This document shows, one piece after another, positions 21,823 to 35,705 of a stretch of DNA of 64,000 nt (its first letter is position 1; each line of letters opens with the position of its first letter). Both the position numbers and the translations under genes were made by a program. The DNA is from Calliopum simillimum (taxonomy: Eukaryota; Arthropoda; Insecta; Diptera; Lauxaniidae): positions 119,116,897 to 119,180,896 of the forward strand of contig OX638370.1 of NCBI GenBank assembly GCA_951812925.1, in the 5' to 3' direction. A model generated the notes under the pieces. It ran no database searches. It was not told the origin of the DNA and worked only from the letters and a program-made list of their open reading frames with translations.

Positions 21823-24800
21823 ATTTTTCTAACTTTTGGATCATTTTCTGATTCGAATTTTGGAACTGTTTTTATGAGTTATATTAATATTTTTAGTTTT
21901 TTAACCTTTTTTGGTTTCGACAACACTTCAATTCCACATTATTTTTTCTGATTATGAAAAAGCAAGTGGTTACCTGTCATAAAAATTTAGAAAAAAATTA
22001 TTAACTCCAAAACGCAGCATAAAAATTTTTGTCGCTTGCTCATTTTCTTAAAATAGGTGGCGATAGGACGATAGGCGATGTTATTACACCAATACCACAG
22101 AATTTTTTTTTGCATTTTTAAAGAGACGCCATTAAAAAAGACATGGCTTATATTGATTGATTTACTTCAATCTGTACGATTATCAACCTCTGCCGAACGA
22201 TCCTATCATATAATATTTTCTGCTACCAACTTCCTAATTATAATTGACGACGGCTTTAATAGGATTCATTTATTGCGATTCTCTGTGGCAGAGGTAAAAA
22301 ATGAATCCAGTTGATACGGTGAAGTAAAAGTGGAATTCTGTATTTCATAATATACCACACATTTGCATAGCTTTAGTTGCATTTATTTGAGTGTTAAGAG
22401 GTTTCCCTTTTTTGTTGATACTGCGAGTAATATCGTGGGCCTATCTGAAGTATTTTGCTTTTACGGCGCCTAATGCTTTGTTTGCGAGAACATCTAGCAT
22501 CTTTTTTTCATTCCCACTGTTTGATCTAAATATTTATATTACAAAAATACTTCAGTGCATGTTTGTATGTTTTTGCATAAAATTGTCATTTCCGGCATAT
22601 GCATGTGTTTGGCATTTCAATAGCATCCATTTTATGCTTTGCCTTCACTACCCCTTCAACTAGGTACTAAGCCCCTGGTATTAATTTCGAAAAACTTTTC
22701 TCACCTTTACATAAAGTTTTATGATAACACGCCAACAAGTATGCATACAAATTGATGTGAACCCGATCTCGATTACATTCCATAGAGTGTAATTTTGACT
22801 TTGAGCTTTTCTACGTTCAAAATCTACTTACTGCAACCCTAAACTGCAAAAAAAAAAGAAAAGAAAACTGTTTTCAATTCTTTTCCTGCTCTATCCAGTT
22901 GCTAAATGTGTCTCGCGGCGAAAATTCAATTTGGTAGCAACTAAGCGTTGCGTAGAAAAAACAATTTTTCACATGAACCAAATGTCCAGAAAATGGTAAA
23001 ATGGACAACTGAATAAAAATTGCATGGCTGTTGCTCTGTATACGCAGTGTATAAGGGCGATTCTCCAAAAAAAAACCGCAGTATTGACTAAAGAAAAACG
23101 AAAACTTTCTCCGAGGCCGCAAATAGTTTAAACTACTTAGATTAAGGTTGGCATAATAAACGTCATTAAAATGATATATCATATGGGAATGATATTTTCA
23201 TTTAAATTTTAAAATACCTCAAAACATCCACGGCAAATGCGTTCCACGGCAAAGGATTTTGGGAAAGAACCCTATTATTTCCGTTTGTAATTTGATTGTA
23301 AAATGTTCGGAACATGTCTAAGCACAGAATCGCAATTTAACTGAAATCGGATACGACTTACCCAAAATTTTGGCCATATTCTTGTCGAGCAACTCATATT
23401 CTTTATAAGATATTTAATTTTTTGTACTAAAGGATAATGAAAACAAACGATTTTCGCAACGTCAAAGCGCAATTTGCCGCCGCCAGCGTAATTTTTGTGT
23501 GTTTTATTAGCTGATTTCTACAACTTTTATTGAAAAGTTGAACTTTCTTTCGTTCGAAATGGGAACGGGGGAAAAAAACCCAAATGGAAAGTCATCTAAC
23601 ATGTGAATTTTCTTCTTTTCTACTCAAACCCTTATAATTCTTTATTTTTGTTTCGCCGTGACTTTAACTTCTTTGAAGTTTCTTGAAGCTTAAGCAAAAC
23701 TTTTTTTGAGTTTAGGAAGTGGAAAACAAAATGCAATATACAGACTAGGGATGCCAATTTCTGGGTTTTTTAACTATCCGAAAGCATCAGGGAAACGGAA
23801 TAAGAAATTCGTGAAGTTTGGAAATATTGGAGAAAATTGAAGACACTAGCTAAAACTCTTTGCAATTAATCTTTTTAGAGTGATGATTTTGCTGATGCAA
23901 AATTTTGGAAAATCAAAATGCTCGGGGTCTTTAAGGTTGTCGTTTGGCATGAAAATGCGGAAAAAAAAATTTTGCTGGACTATATAAAGGAATTTAAAGG
24001 AATGTTTTTTTGAAATGATCCAGATTCTTTGTACAAATTTATTTGTTAGAGAGTCCGTTTTCAAGATATAGCCAGCAAAATTTGAAAAAAATTTAATGGT
24101 TCACGAATTTGGAAGTGTATATCTCGAAAAAGGACACACCCACAAACAAATTTTGTATCAAGGAACTGGATCATTTTGAAAAATATTTTCATTGATACCC
24201 GTCATGCAAAAGTACACTGAAAAAAAAACTTTTATTCCCAATTTACATCAATTTTATCAAACTTCAAGGAGCTTGCTGGACCTGAGTAATTCCTCTATAT
24301 ACGTACAGAATAATTTTTTTCGCACTTTCTCAGAATCGTATTGGAAAGCAAAAACTTAAGTGCTTAATTTAACACAGATGAATTTGCGTGTTTAATTATT
24401 AAGCACAAAGTGGAATGTTGATGTTGCCACACGACTCTGAATATTAGCTGTGTTTAATAGAATTTTAATATAGTGACACCACATTTTTACCAATTGTCTT
24501 GGCAAGCGGAGGAAAGTGGCGCGGAAACGAAAATCAAAATAAAGTAAAACAAAATGAGAAGAAGTGATAGCACACGAACTCGTTTTAGAAGAACAGTGAT
24601 AACTACGTGTTAACACGCGCTACCGTATAAAACATAGCTTATATTTTAGAAGCTTTTGAGCTTTTTAACACTTGAGATTATTGATTTTTTTGTATAAACG
24701 GCTTTTTTCCCGTAAATCTCGGGATCCATCCAATTAATTTCGGATTGACAGCCCTAATACAAATACAGCATAGCCGACGTCTGAAGAGTGGTTGGAAAAA

Positions 24801-25009
24801 ACTTTAAAGCGCAAAAAAAGGTCGCCGCAACAAGTCACGCGTTATTTTTGTTTGTTGTTTGTATTTGAAGTTTATTGTTTTTCTGATGTATATTATTTTA
24901 TTTTATTCCAATTTTCACAGTAATTAGTAACTGTGTCTTTTTTGAAATTCAATCTTTTTTTAAGTGCTGAAATTCTTAGAAAAAAGTTACTAATGACCCT
25001 GTACTACAT
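21823..25009. other. non-coding DNA
   Basis: No gene recognised. Frames on both strands are short and without family resemblance. Confidence 0.4.
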
Positions 25010-26181
25010 AGTTCAAAAAGTCTCGGGAATTTTAGTGGGATGGCCACCATTCTCAAATCGATATAATTTTTCGGAAGTGGCACCTTTTTAAAACGAAATT
25101 TCTATGACATTTTATCTTGTAGTTTTGAAGTTATCGCTGTATGAGTGACGCTACTTTTGGTATTTCGTAAACAATGGCAAAAATTAAATTTCACATTTTG
25201 ATAAAAAAAAAACATTGCTTTGTGATCGAGAAAAACATCACAGCACATCGGCTCCGTCAAAAAGAACAATTTCCAGATGGTTTGCTGAATTTAAAATAGG
25301 TCATACGTGCACCAATGATGAGGCTACCACTTCAGAAAACATAAGGAAAATCCATCTGATTGTTTTGAAAGACCGCAGGGTGAAAGTGATAGAGCTATCA
25401 GACATAATGAATTTGTCGATCGATAGTATTTTCAATATTTCGCATGAGCATTTGGAAATGAAAAAGATGTGCGCGCTATGGGTGCCGCGTTTGCTGACAA
25501 TTGATCAAAAGCAACATCGTGTCTTTGATTCGGAGGTCAATTTAGAGCTGTTTCGGCGTAATCCAAAAGAGTTTTTGCGTCAATTCGCAACAATGGATAA
25601 ACAGTCGGCAACATGGTTTGAACCGCGTGAGAGTCGTTCGAAACACCCAAAAACGCAAACGTTAGCTGGGAAGGTGATGGCTTGCATGTTTTGGGATGCA
25701 CATGGCATAATCCTCATCGACTGTCTCGAGAAAGACAGAACTATCACGGGCGACTATTATGTAGCCGTATTGGACCGTTTGAACAATGTATTGAAGACAA
25801 AACGGCTGTATATGGCAAAGAAAAAAGCGTTGTTTCACCACAACAATGCACCGGCTCATTCACCGCTCAAAGCAATGGCAAAATTTCACGAATTGCGATA
25901 CAAATTGCTGCCCCACCTAACGTATTATCCAGACTTGGCCTCCATCGTCTATTATCTGTTTCCAAACTTGAAAAAATGGTTCCAGGGAAAGAGATTTTAC
26001 TCAAATGAGGTGGTCGAGTTCGAAACTGATGCCTATTTTGAGAGCCTTGACGTCGATCACTTCAAAAAAGGCATCCAAATGTTGAAGGATCGTTTTATGA
26101 AGTGTATCTCCTTAGAAGAATAAAATCAATTTTTTATCAAAATGTTTGTATGTTCATAATTTTTCCCGGAACTTTTAATAA
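25010..26181 (+). mobile_element. mariner element (irritans-like), inactive
   Basis: The ends carry imperfect inverted repeats (TTCAAAAAGTCTCGGGAA at left; TTAAAAGTTCCGGGAA reversed from right) with TA at the borders. The transposase runs from an ATG at 25174, shifts frame, and continues open at 25215-26123. Recognisable blocks are SAPSKRTISRWFAEFK, HEHLEMKKMCALWVPRLLT, GKVMACMFWDAHGI, LFHHNNAPAHS and a C-terminal KGIQML-RF-KCISLE. Catalytic residues are lost. The region after ATMD is deleted and disordered, the second Asp (usually HQDNAPAH) is Asn, and the third (usually SPDLAPSDY) has become PDLASIVYY. This is a non-autonomous fossil. Confidence 0.9.
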
Positions 26182-26205
26182 TTTACTAAAAATTTACTCT
26201 TAATG

Positions 26206-26340
26206 AGGGCATTCCTTAAAACGTGTAAGTGCTTTGAAAACCTCGTAAACTCGTAATTGTTGTCAAAATCAATACGACTTTTGACAGTTTTGCAAATGTA
26301 CAAGGCTTACAAAGCTTTTACACGTTTGAAGGAGTACCCT
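26206..26340. mobile_element. MITE family 'GGAATTCC-CCTCGAAAACC', copy 2
   Basis: Ends AGGGCATTCCTTAAAACGTG and, inverted, CACGTTTGAAGGAGTACCCT. The internal CTCGTAAACTCGTAA block matches the copies at 8666 and 44224. It lies directly downstream of the mariner fossil. Confidence 0.7.
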
Positions 26341-26656
26341 AAATGTAATTTATAAAAAACACAAAATGAAATTAAATGTCCATGTCTGACTAAACTTATG
26401 TATGTATTATAAATATTTGTCATCCGGCATCTAGGCCCCCTGGGGTACATAGTAATTTAGATATTACGTATTTAAAATAACAAAAAGCGGATATGTTTGA
26501 AAGGGTGGTGCTGAAATAATTACGAATAATAATTTTATTTTTTCTTAAAAAAAGTAGATTTATTAATTTTAATAAAAAATAATTATACATGATGTGTACA
26601 TAAATTGAAAGAAACTAATTTTAGAGAATAATTTTTACATTACTTAAACGCAACAA

Positions 26657-27067
26657 CTGAGCCAAAACGAGGCAAAAGAAATATCGTAATATGAATTGAC
26701 TGACATTTTGTTTGAAATGACTTAAATTGATTTCTGTTTTCACTAAAAATTTACTTGATGATGTTGAATTGATGGCATTAAGAATTCAAACAACGATAAC
26801 GGCACTCCTCAGAGGTTATTTTATATTATGAAAGCCTATTAAATTCCGCTTATTTTGGTGAATTTAAAAAAAAAAAACGTTAAATTCGGCTTATTTTGGC
26901 GAACTTAAAAAAAAATCACGTTAGAATAGTTTTTGAAAAAATTTAAGAAACCCGTTAAAATTGGATTGAACAAAAAGTTGTGAGTTAACACGCCAAAATT
27001 TAATTTTTATCATTATTTTAACAATAATGTGTATGACATTACTTTAGCCTCGTTTTGGACTTGTCCC
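26657..27067. mobile_element. ~410-bp TIR/MITE-like element 'CCAAAACGAGG'
   Basis: The left 'GAGCCAAAACGAGGCAAAAG' is mirrored at the right by CTTTAGCCTCGTTTTGGACT. The inner block (CATTTTGTTTGAAATGAC, TTTACTTGATGATGTTGAATTGAT) resembles parts of the foldback element at 49024-50272, and a related end (AAGTCCAAAACGAGTAAAAG) occurs at about 40008. Several scattered relatives therefore exist in the window. Confidence 0.5.
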
Positions 27068-27722
27068 AATTTCATAATAAACGGCTCATCTATTGCAAAT
27101 AATTTCATTGTTATGGAATGTAACTATTTTGCACGTCATTTCAATCCTTAATTTCTTTTATTTCACTTTATGATGTCCTTACTTTGCAATGGTCTTCTCA
27201 GTTTACTCCTTTCAAAATGTTCCCAGAAAGAAATATGCCTTCAACGAATCCACAATCCTTGTTATGTATATACCATGATTATGCAATGTAAAAATTAAAT
27301 TCCTTAGTGGTACTGATTTCTGTGAAGTAATACAATAACCAAAAAAACAAAAAAATACCATTAAAGAGTCGAGCTTCAATAAATATAAAAAATATATAAT
27401 AATTATGTTATATGTGTACGAGAATTGTAAAAGCCCAACATTGCAAAATTTAGCCTAAGATATTGTGATCTAAATTATGCCGCATTACTTGAAAAGGAAG
27501 ACAAAACATTTTTTTCTGATCAATCGCCATCTAGCACGATCTAGTAAAAATAAGTAATCCCTTCCAATGTTTTGTAATTGAAAAGAATCTTTTGTAGCGA
27601 AACCAGAATGTTCGGGAAATGCCTACTGCTTTTTGATATTGGTCACTGGTCATTTGAATCAAAATAAAATATTAAACGAAGTAAAAGAACAAAAAGGTAT
27701 TGTGCAAATTTGTTTGATTGAT

Positions 27723-27988
27723 GGCCCAGACATGACCCAATTTCTTGATAAGTCACATGACGATCTTTTTCAATGAGTTTTCGCATAGCATTGACGTTTT
27801 CTTGCAGAATAGCGATTTTTGTATGACCTTTGGGTCGTCTTTATGTGAAGTCCTCACGTACTTGGACTCTTTCAATCTCTTATACACTTTGGTTTGGGAT
27901 GGCGCTTCGTCGTTAAAACCCTTCTTCAGTCGAGTGATACACCCTTGCTAAGATTAACCTATTCGAAAATCGTAAAAAATCATCGCAT
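27723..27988 (-). pseudogene. mariner transposase N-terminal fragment
   Basis: On the minus strand, successive frames give AMIFYDFRIG, then two stops, then GFNDEAPSQTKVYKR. After a shift comes ENVNAMRKLIEKDRHVTYQE. This is the helix-turn-helix region of a mariner transposase (family pattern FGDEAPS-TVY and DRHVTY-EI). The catalytic part is absent. It differs from the element at 25010, so it is a second, older insertion in the opposite direction. Confidence 0.8.
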
Positions 27989-29293
27989 GGAAATTTTCAC
28001 GATTCTTTCAATAAACTGAACTTTTCATGCAATTTAAACAGAATTTTAAAATGCAAACTGAATACTGAGATTTGAAGAAGCTTACCCTTAATAATGTCAA
28101 ACTTTTCAACTATGTTAAAGATTTGTATCGGAAAACACCAGTAGTGCTAGATTCCCGAAACTTTTTGCGTAGCCTTTAGAAAAGGATATGCCAAAAATCA
28201 AAATCAACTTGTACAACATAAAATAATGGATCAAGGATAGCAATTGTTATAGACTTCTCCTAAAGGGTTGGAGTACAGAGTATGAAGTACATGCTTGAAA
28301 TAGTGCACAAAATATAATTTACTGAGCTAGCGATTTCACTTTGAACTTGAAGGTAATATCTTGCATGGAATACTTTACAGCATTTATTATGTTTAACTTT
28401 TTAACTTGGAAATTTTAGGATTAATTTGCTTTGAAAAACATTTTTATTTTGTTTTATTTTTATTCATTTTTTTACAATTTTTGTCACGTTTTCTTCAAAC
28501 GCCAATTATAAACATTCCAAGTTTTAAAGAAAAAAGCAATGTATTGTAGAAAAAAACTCTCGACTCTCGGGTATCGACTACAAAATAAACTGAAGCCACT
28601 AAGTGACGGAAACGGAAGCTAATTGGTAAACAGAGAAAGAGAGAGGAAATGAACAATATTCACCTTGAATGCCGACGCACTTTGAGGGCTGAATGTCAGA
28701 TAGTGGCAAAAGCAGCTGTTTAAAAATAATTTGAAATATCGAATTTTTCTCACGTTTTTTTGTTTCGTACGGCAACTCATTTAAATTATGACAATAAAAA
28801 AAAGGACTAAGGAATGAAAATTCGAAATACTTTCATGAGCAGCTTGAGCGACTTGAATGGCTTTGTTTTTTGTTTTTTATTTTTGGCATTCCTAAAACTT
28901 TTTATTTCACTTTAGGTTGCTTTCTTTTGGGCGTTAATTTGAGGTTGAAAGCGATAGGGATATTTTTAAAAGTTGAAAGGGCAATGTCCTTTTTTCAAGT
29001 TGTTTTATTTTTTTATTCTTTGTTACTCATTTATTATATTTCTATATGATGTATTTATGACGTTAAGGGAAAATTACCTAAAGGTGCGAAAAAGGATTTT
29101 ATTCATTGGTTTTTTTATTTTTTTTTTTCCTTTTTGGCACCCTTTAAATATCTAGTTTTCTTATCTTTCTAATTTTTTTTTACTTTGATAGCTTTTTATA
29201 CAAATTTAAAATTCTACTCAAGATTTTATTAAATATTTAATATACACGTTCAAAAGCTAAACACACCCCCACCTCTCCCCGTGTTTTGCTTAC
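27989..29293. other. non-coding; presumed intron of the minus-strand G12-like gene
   Basis: It lies downstream (minus sense) of the exon at 29294-29574, whose GTAAGC donor opens here. No following exon was recognised. Confidence 0.4.
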
Positions 29294-29574
29294 CTCCATG
29301 TTGTGTAGAATTTTAGTAAATTCCGGACTGCCAATGTTATCGACTAACTTTGAAAATTGTTCACTCGTCTCGAGTTTATCAAAGAATGCGGAGAGAATTT
29401 GATCCTGTGGCAATATATCCAAAATGCTATCGACCAGTCCATGTAAACCGTTTAAACTTTCACTACTTGTTGTTGTTGTCTCTATTGTGTTTTTTGTTGT
29501 TAATGCCATTGTCGTTGACAGTGAAGCATCCAATGTTGGTGCAGTTGTTGCTGGCAGCAAAATTTTGTTCATTT
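29294..29574 (-). CDS. large-intron G12-like gene, exon 2
   Basis: A 281-base internal exon is bounded by a strong acceptor (TTTTTTTGCTGTTGCAG|AAATG) and a GTAAGC donor (CATGGAG at 29294|). It encodes a Thr/Ser-rich stretch followed by GLVDSILDILPQDQILSAFF-DKLETSEQF and DNIGSPEFTKIL. These are the features of the second half of the insect allergen-related repeat (PF06757). It lacks a start context and the first half of the domain. Its 2-base lead-in fits the phase-1 donor of the exon at 56377-57238, giving a Glu codon at the joint. Together they encode 381 residues so far. It ends in phase 0 at the same domain point as exon 1 of the gene at 14432. The last exon is not seen. Confidence 0.8.
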
Positions 29575-30449
29575 CTGCAACAGCAAAAAAATAAAAATAT
29601 GGAATTACATAAAAAGAAAATGTAAAAATGACAGCTCTACTCTAGATTTAGAGAATGAATTTTGTATTTTTTTGTTTCTACAATTCACAAAATGTTAACG
29701 GGGTTAATCAAGATTCGGGGAAATCATCGATATTTGCGTGAAAATTGGCTATTTTTTTTTTCTTTCGAATACGCCAACACTACATAAGCCAAAAAAAAAA
29801 TAGTTTTGTTTTTTACAAAACGGGACCCAAACTGCTAAAAGTTGTCGGGGCCCTTCCTCATCGGTTGGATCAATACAATGTTTTTTAAAAGAGAAGATCA
29901 GAACTCATTTGAGAGGTCGGGGACACCCTTGATATGCCGCAAAATCTTTTTTCGACCTTTCACTATCGATTGGTGTAGTGAATTTGCTTAGAAAAATGAG
30001 TCCAAAACCCCTGAGATGGTACATTTCTAATAATTTCCGAAATTTTTCTTCAACAATTCCCTTTCGATTCGTGCAATTAATTTTTTCATAAAACTTGACC
30101 TAAATCTTATGTAAGGAGTCGGGCACGACCCTAATAGTTTTCAAAACTTATTTTCGACCCATTCCCATCATAATCACTTTTGTTCTAAGCGTTTTGTAAG
30201 GTAAATTTTTGTGTTCAGCCTGCTTGTCGAATCTTTTGAAACAATGTAAACTATTATACTATTTACATTTTAATTTTTTAAAAAAATCAAAAATTTTCAT
30301 ACAAACCAAAAAGACCAATCTTTAAAAAATTCGTTTCTTTCTTAAGTTAATGGAACTTGGCTCAAAAAAAAAAAAGTATTTTTTTTTTTAAAGAGCCCTA
30401 ATAAGAGCATTATTCAAAAAAAAAAAAAAAAAAAATAAAAATTTATAAG

Positions 30450-30603
30450 TGACCTGGTCTATGAAAAAGGGGCTTACGTGCGAAAAAAAAATTTTGTCAA
30501 AACAACTGGAAAACAACTTTTAAAGGTCAATTTATGCGAATCGGCAAAAAATTGGAAAATTTTTTTTTTTTGACACGTAAGCCCCCTTTTCATAGACCAG
30601 GTT
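30450..30603. mobile_element. 154-bp hairpin MITE
   Basis: The left TGACCTGGTCTATGAAAAAG continues GGGCTTACGTG, and the right end reversed reads TAACCTGGTCTATGAAAAGG then GGGCTTACGTG. The inverted repeat is about 31 bases with an A/T-rich centre. Confidence 0.75.
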
Positions 30604-33600
30604 ACATATTATTTTCAAAATCAAGTTAGGTTTTTGCTCTCCTGAAAAATAGCAATAATGAGATAGAATAATTGTGCAATAATTGAAGTAATGACCTTTT
30701 TTTATTGTTCTTTTTAATCTTCTTAACTTTATTTTGGGAACTGTTTTTTTCTGTGTCCGGTTTTTGAAAATATAAACGTTGGCAAGCCTGATAGGAAGTT
30801 ATATGAGCTAATAGTGGATCAGCATTTTTCTGTAGATGTAACCGTTATTGATATATTTGCTAAAAACTGACCTTCGCGACTTTTGAGCATGAATAACTAT
30901 TCATGCAGCACTTACCTCGAACTCAATGTTTTACACCAAAATAAAGCGCCTCCAAATAAAAGATTGCAGGCTCCAATTTTTTGATCAGAAGTGTGTTTGG
31001 AGTCTAATTTTACGGGACTAATATACATATGTTTCTGGTAGTTACTTTTTCTTTTCGGTATATTACATAGAACAAATTAACCAATTGCATATAGATATCA
31101 TATGTGTGGAGTGCAACAGAAGAACACGTGTACTACTTTTTCGTTAGAATTACGCAATTGCAACCGTAATTTTTTTTTTCAATGGAAGACCAACTTGATA
31201 TGACTTTAAATCGTATAAAATGTGATATGAAATTAGTTTCCACGTTTGAATGCGTCACTTTTTTCAATTTATTAATAAAAGAAAAAACTTACAAGCAACT
31301 GCTTACTGATAGGGTAAACCCAGCGAGGTGTGGCAGTTTTTACATCCCTAAGGTGCCAAGGGCACATCATAAATTAAAGCCCGTAATCAATAAAAAAATT
31401 TAATTTGTGCAGAGTTTGGTAAAATAGTTGAAATTGAACAAGCAACAGCGACTCTATAAATTTAGTGCAAAAAAAAGGAAATGGAAATTAAACTTATGAC
31501 CTAAGACTGCAAAATTCTTTTTACTCTCTTTTTTTATCGAGTTCTTCCAAAATTAATGCCAAAACTTTGTGTTTCGTGACAACACTGTACTTTTGAGTTA
31601 TAAGTTTAAAACCAACAAACACTACGATGATAAAATTTATACTTCTACAATCGTGCCTGATATATAAGAACTCACTATAATCGGTATAGGGACTATGTGC
31701 CACAACATACACTTGATATAGAGACTCAGGATTGGGTTCTAGCATTGCAAATCAAAATGTTGGATGTAATAGCCTGAACTTCCCACATTTAAACTGAAAT
31801 AGCCACCCGAGTGAATTTTTAACCGAATGAGGCACTGTAGTTCGAGATATTCAACTTAGGCTGTTACATCTTTGCTTTTGAAAATTTCTTCAATTGCGGA
31901 CAAAACTTGCAAAATTATCTTGCGTTGTCAGATTTTCTTATAATGAAACTTTCAGACTTTTAATTTTGCTGAAAATATCAATAATATGCCAGCATTACGA
32001 GAAATATTTTATCTTCTTTTAATTTTGTCTATATTTGAGTAAACCTCTATTTCTCTTTGTATCTCCAATGCTAATTTTGGAGTTGCTTGAAATCGCTCCT
32101 GACAGTATTTATAAAATTCTGGAATACCTAGATCGAAGCGAAATAAAATGTATTTTTAGACCATATCAAAACTGTTTTATTTTCTTTGTTGTAAGTTTTC
32201 AAAAAACATAACTTTAACACTTATATAGTCAAGGATTGTAACCGAAACGTACTGCGTATACGGTTACATTCTAAACTATTAGTCCAATTAAACTGGTACA
32301 CCGAAATATAAGTCAGTAAATCGAATCGTACATAATATTAAGGTAGAAAAATAGAAAATGGAAATAAAGACCTGAAGTTAGTTTATTGACTGTTTTTTTG
32401 CTTGTATAGTACTAACGAAAGTACCAACGCGCTGTTTTCTAAATTGAAGTATGATAATTTTAAATTGAACTAAATAAAGACCGTTTACGTATCGTGCGCA
32501 TTGATATAACCGTTATTATAACCGTAAACGAAATACGTTTTCGTTGTAATACCTTGTTATATAATACACATATAAGTCTTAGATATTTTTACATATAAAT
32601 GTTTTTGTAGTATATATTTAAACTTATAGAATATTGGTTTATATTTTCACAAATATTTTATGGTTCTAAGTTAATGAAAGTTATATAAAATTATAACGAA
32701 CATAGGTTTTCGTTTTAGCTTACATTATATTACATAAATATATCCAGTGTTGAAATCGGTGGGCCAAGCAGAAATGTGATTGGATGAAGTTGCATAAACC
32801 TTTTCGTTAAAAGTTTATACAGTATGTTCTTTTGCAATTAAATCATAATAATTTATAAAAAAACCAAAAAAAAATTTATGAATTTAATTTATGTCAAAAA
32901 TCAAAGTAGTTCTTCCGTCATCTTTACCAACAATAAAATAATAAAAAAACATTTGCATTACATTTGGAATACTACATAGTTACAACAGTACTCTAAATCA
33001 CATAAAATTTTCAGAAAAAGTTTTCCATTTTTTTGTTTAGATTCCGATTGAATCATTTACCCTTATCATGTTATTCAATTTCGAATCGAACTAAGATCGT
33101 ATTGAGATTTTGTTATAATATATTTTGATATCCAGAATCGAAATCAAATCGATTTAGATGATAACTGTGATTATTTCCCAAATTTACTAAAGATAAAATA
33201 AGCTCTAACATCAAACGTTTCAATGTTAAAAAAGTTCCAGGCTATAAACTTATCAGCCTACAATATTACCACAGGCAAGTTTTCTGATTTAGCGTTAATA
33301 ATATCTAATAAAAAAAGTTTTGAAAAAGTTTTTATGGAAATATTTTTGTTCTTTTTAGTTTTTTTTTTTTAGTTTTAAAAAGTTGCATCCATAAATTTTT
33401 GTAAATCATAGTTATTTCAAAGAGTCACTTAGATGGGTCGGAGGCATCGTTGGTCACATTCAAAATATATTTTTGACATTTCCTTCATCAATTGGTGCAA
33501 TACATTAATAATAGGTATGATTTTTATTTTTTTTTTAATAATTTTGTAAAAGTGTTTTTTTACTTTTATTTCAAAGAGTGATTTTTAAAAATTTTCTAAC

Positions 33601-35645
33601 TTTTATTTCAAAAAATTTTAAGATTTTTTTATACTTTTATCTAAATGGCTTAAAAGTTCAAAGTCTGACTTAATTTCAAAACTGTTTTAAAAAAGTATAT
33701 TTGAAGGTCTTTTCATAGGAAATTATATTTTATTAGGAAAATGTATTTGATATGCGTCTTACTATATCGTTATATCAATTATCTTGTAAAAATTCCACGA
33801 TAACAACAAGAAATTTTAAATGGAACACCAACTTGAAATGATGTTAGTCCGTGATTTATATATACAAAATGGTATAAAATTCAATTTCTTAAAACAACGT
33901 TGACGTGAGAATGTGAACAATTCTTTTTCAGCTTAGCAACTTAAAAAATAAAAAACTAAAATCAACTAACGATCAGCGTTGCCGTTTTGATTGAACGTAA
34001 CCAATTTCTGACATTGAATATTTGAGTAGCCTTATTGCAAAATCACATACATATATCCAATTCAGAAGAGATCGGTATAGTTAAAATTGCGTTTTGAAGA
34101 ACTACTACGTTTTATGCCTGGTTATATCACTAAAAAAGTAGCGAAAAACTGTATTGTTACAATATCTTTATGGTCTTTATGATATTCGTACTTATCTGGT
34201 ATAGCAGTTGAAAGTACTGGTATTTTTCTTGAAAATGTCATTTAAACTATACCTTTACATGTAAAGGTAAAAAAAATAATTACAAAAAATAAGTTGTATC
34301 GAAATAATTGTGGCTTGCCAGATTTTATGGTTGAAATTTGTCTTTGTTTGGCTAGATGATGTTCAAAACCTTAAAAAGATAAGAATGCTTAGCCATGGAA
34401 TAAGCTGGCAGCAAAATGTTGTGAAAGTAATGATCCACCAAGGGCTGTGACACTAAGAAGAAGAAGATATAAGGAAAAAAAAGTACAGAAGTGAGAAGAA
34501 ATATGAAAAGCTTGTTTTGCATCTGAACTGACATAGCGATGATGTTTCTATAGGTTTTTTGACTGCTTTTGCAACAGCAACATTTATCGCTAGTCTTGCA
34601 ATTGCAAAACCTGGGTTTTTAGCTGGTTTTGGCATAGCTACATAATTTCAAACTCCATTGTCAAAGGTTTTCAGTGAGCTTTAATCATGAAACCAAGTTT
34701 AAATTGTAGATCTTGCCATTACGAATCGAATGCTATAAAAATCTCAGTTTTCATGAAAAATAGTTTTTCTGCTTTTGCAATTCAACTTAGTATACGTACT
34801 CATTTGATAAAAAATCTTTTTTTATTTTAATTTTTTTAAACTCAAATATTCGAATCCACAATACTAAGAATTTCTGATGGCAAGGTAGTACGTTGCAGCA
34901 CTTTTTCAAAATAATGGGATAATATGAGGTTTCAGAAAATGAAAACTTTCTAGGATGGCCCTGTAACCAAAAGTTTTTATGACTTGCTTTGGATGAAAAC
35001 TTCCGAAATCGAAAACTGAATGATTTTCAAAAATCTACGATTTTTACGCCTTTTTAATGTATGTACCTATGCATATAACTGGAAAACTACAAAATCATTA
35101 AGAGTTATTCACATCTTATGAAATGGTCAGTTTAATATATTTTTGCTCTTGGGCTCATAATTCTTAATTGCAATTTTTGCTCCCTTAGTGTTTTAGAAGG
35201 AGCTAAACACTGCCTCTTTCACTAAAGTTAGATAGATAGTGGAATTGAAAATAAGCGAAAATGGTCAGCGGGCGCGCCTATCGCCCATAATTTAAAAAAA
35301 ATTACAGCACAATTTTAGGAGCATTATTCACGATAATGCATATAAATACTAGGGACAGTTAGTGCAAGCTCAGAGCAAAAACAAGGTGATTTCAGAAAAT
35401 AGGGCGTGGTGCCCTATTTTCTGATAGCGTTTTTTAAAATAATTCAACCAAAATTCACTCAGATGCTAAGAATAGATGATGGAAGCTCTGATCAGAAACT
35501 TGATTGACTGGCACAAGAGAACTATAGCACCTTCCACACGCTCAAAATTTTAAGTTTTTGGTTTTATGGATTTTGTAATTTTTTTGAATCTGGAATATAT
35601 GATAGAGAAAAGTTCATAGACTGTGGCAACACTGCACACGTTGAA
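30604..35645. other. non-coding intronic DNA
   Basis: No gene recognised upstream of FREP-B. It contains two decayed copies of the 'GGAAGACCAACTTGATATG' repeat (31175-31255 and 33818-33905) and long A/T tracts. Around 35370-35480 there is a stretch (GGGCGTGGTGCCCTA, AATTCAACCAAAATTCACTC) related to the degenerate repeats at 50640-51720. Confidence 0.4.
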
Positions 35646-35705
35646 TATATAACTTGAATCGCTCAAATTTATTTTTAGTAAGAAATTTACTGCAAAGCGG
35701 CCAAG
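35646..35705 (+). promoter_or_regulatory. FREP-B core promoter and 29-base leader
   Basis: TATATAA at 35646-35652 lies 31 bases before the A (35677) of the initiator-like TTAGTAAG. The ATG follows 29 bases after that A. The leader contains TTTACTGCAAAG. Confidence 0.65.

Noticed and set aside
21620..21832. 70-codon frame rich in FHFIS
   Set aside because: It is only the translation of the TTTCA microsatellite.
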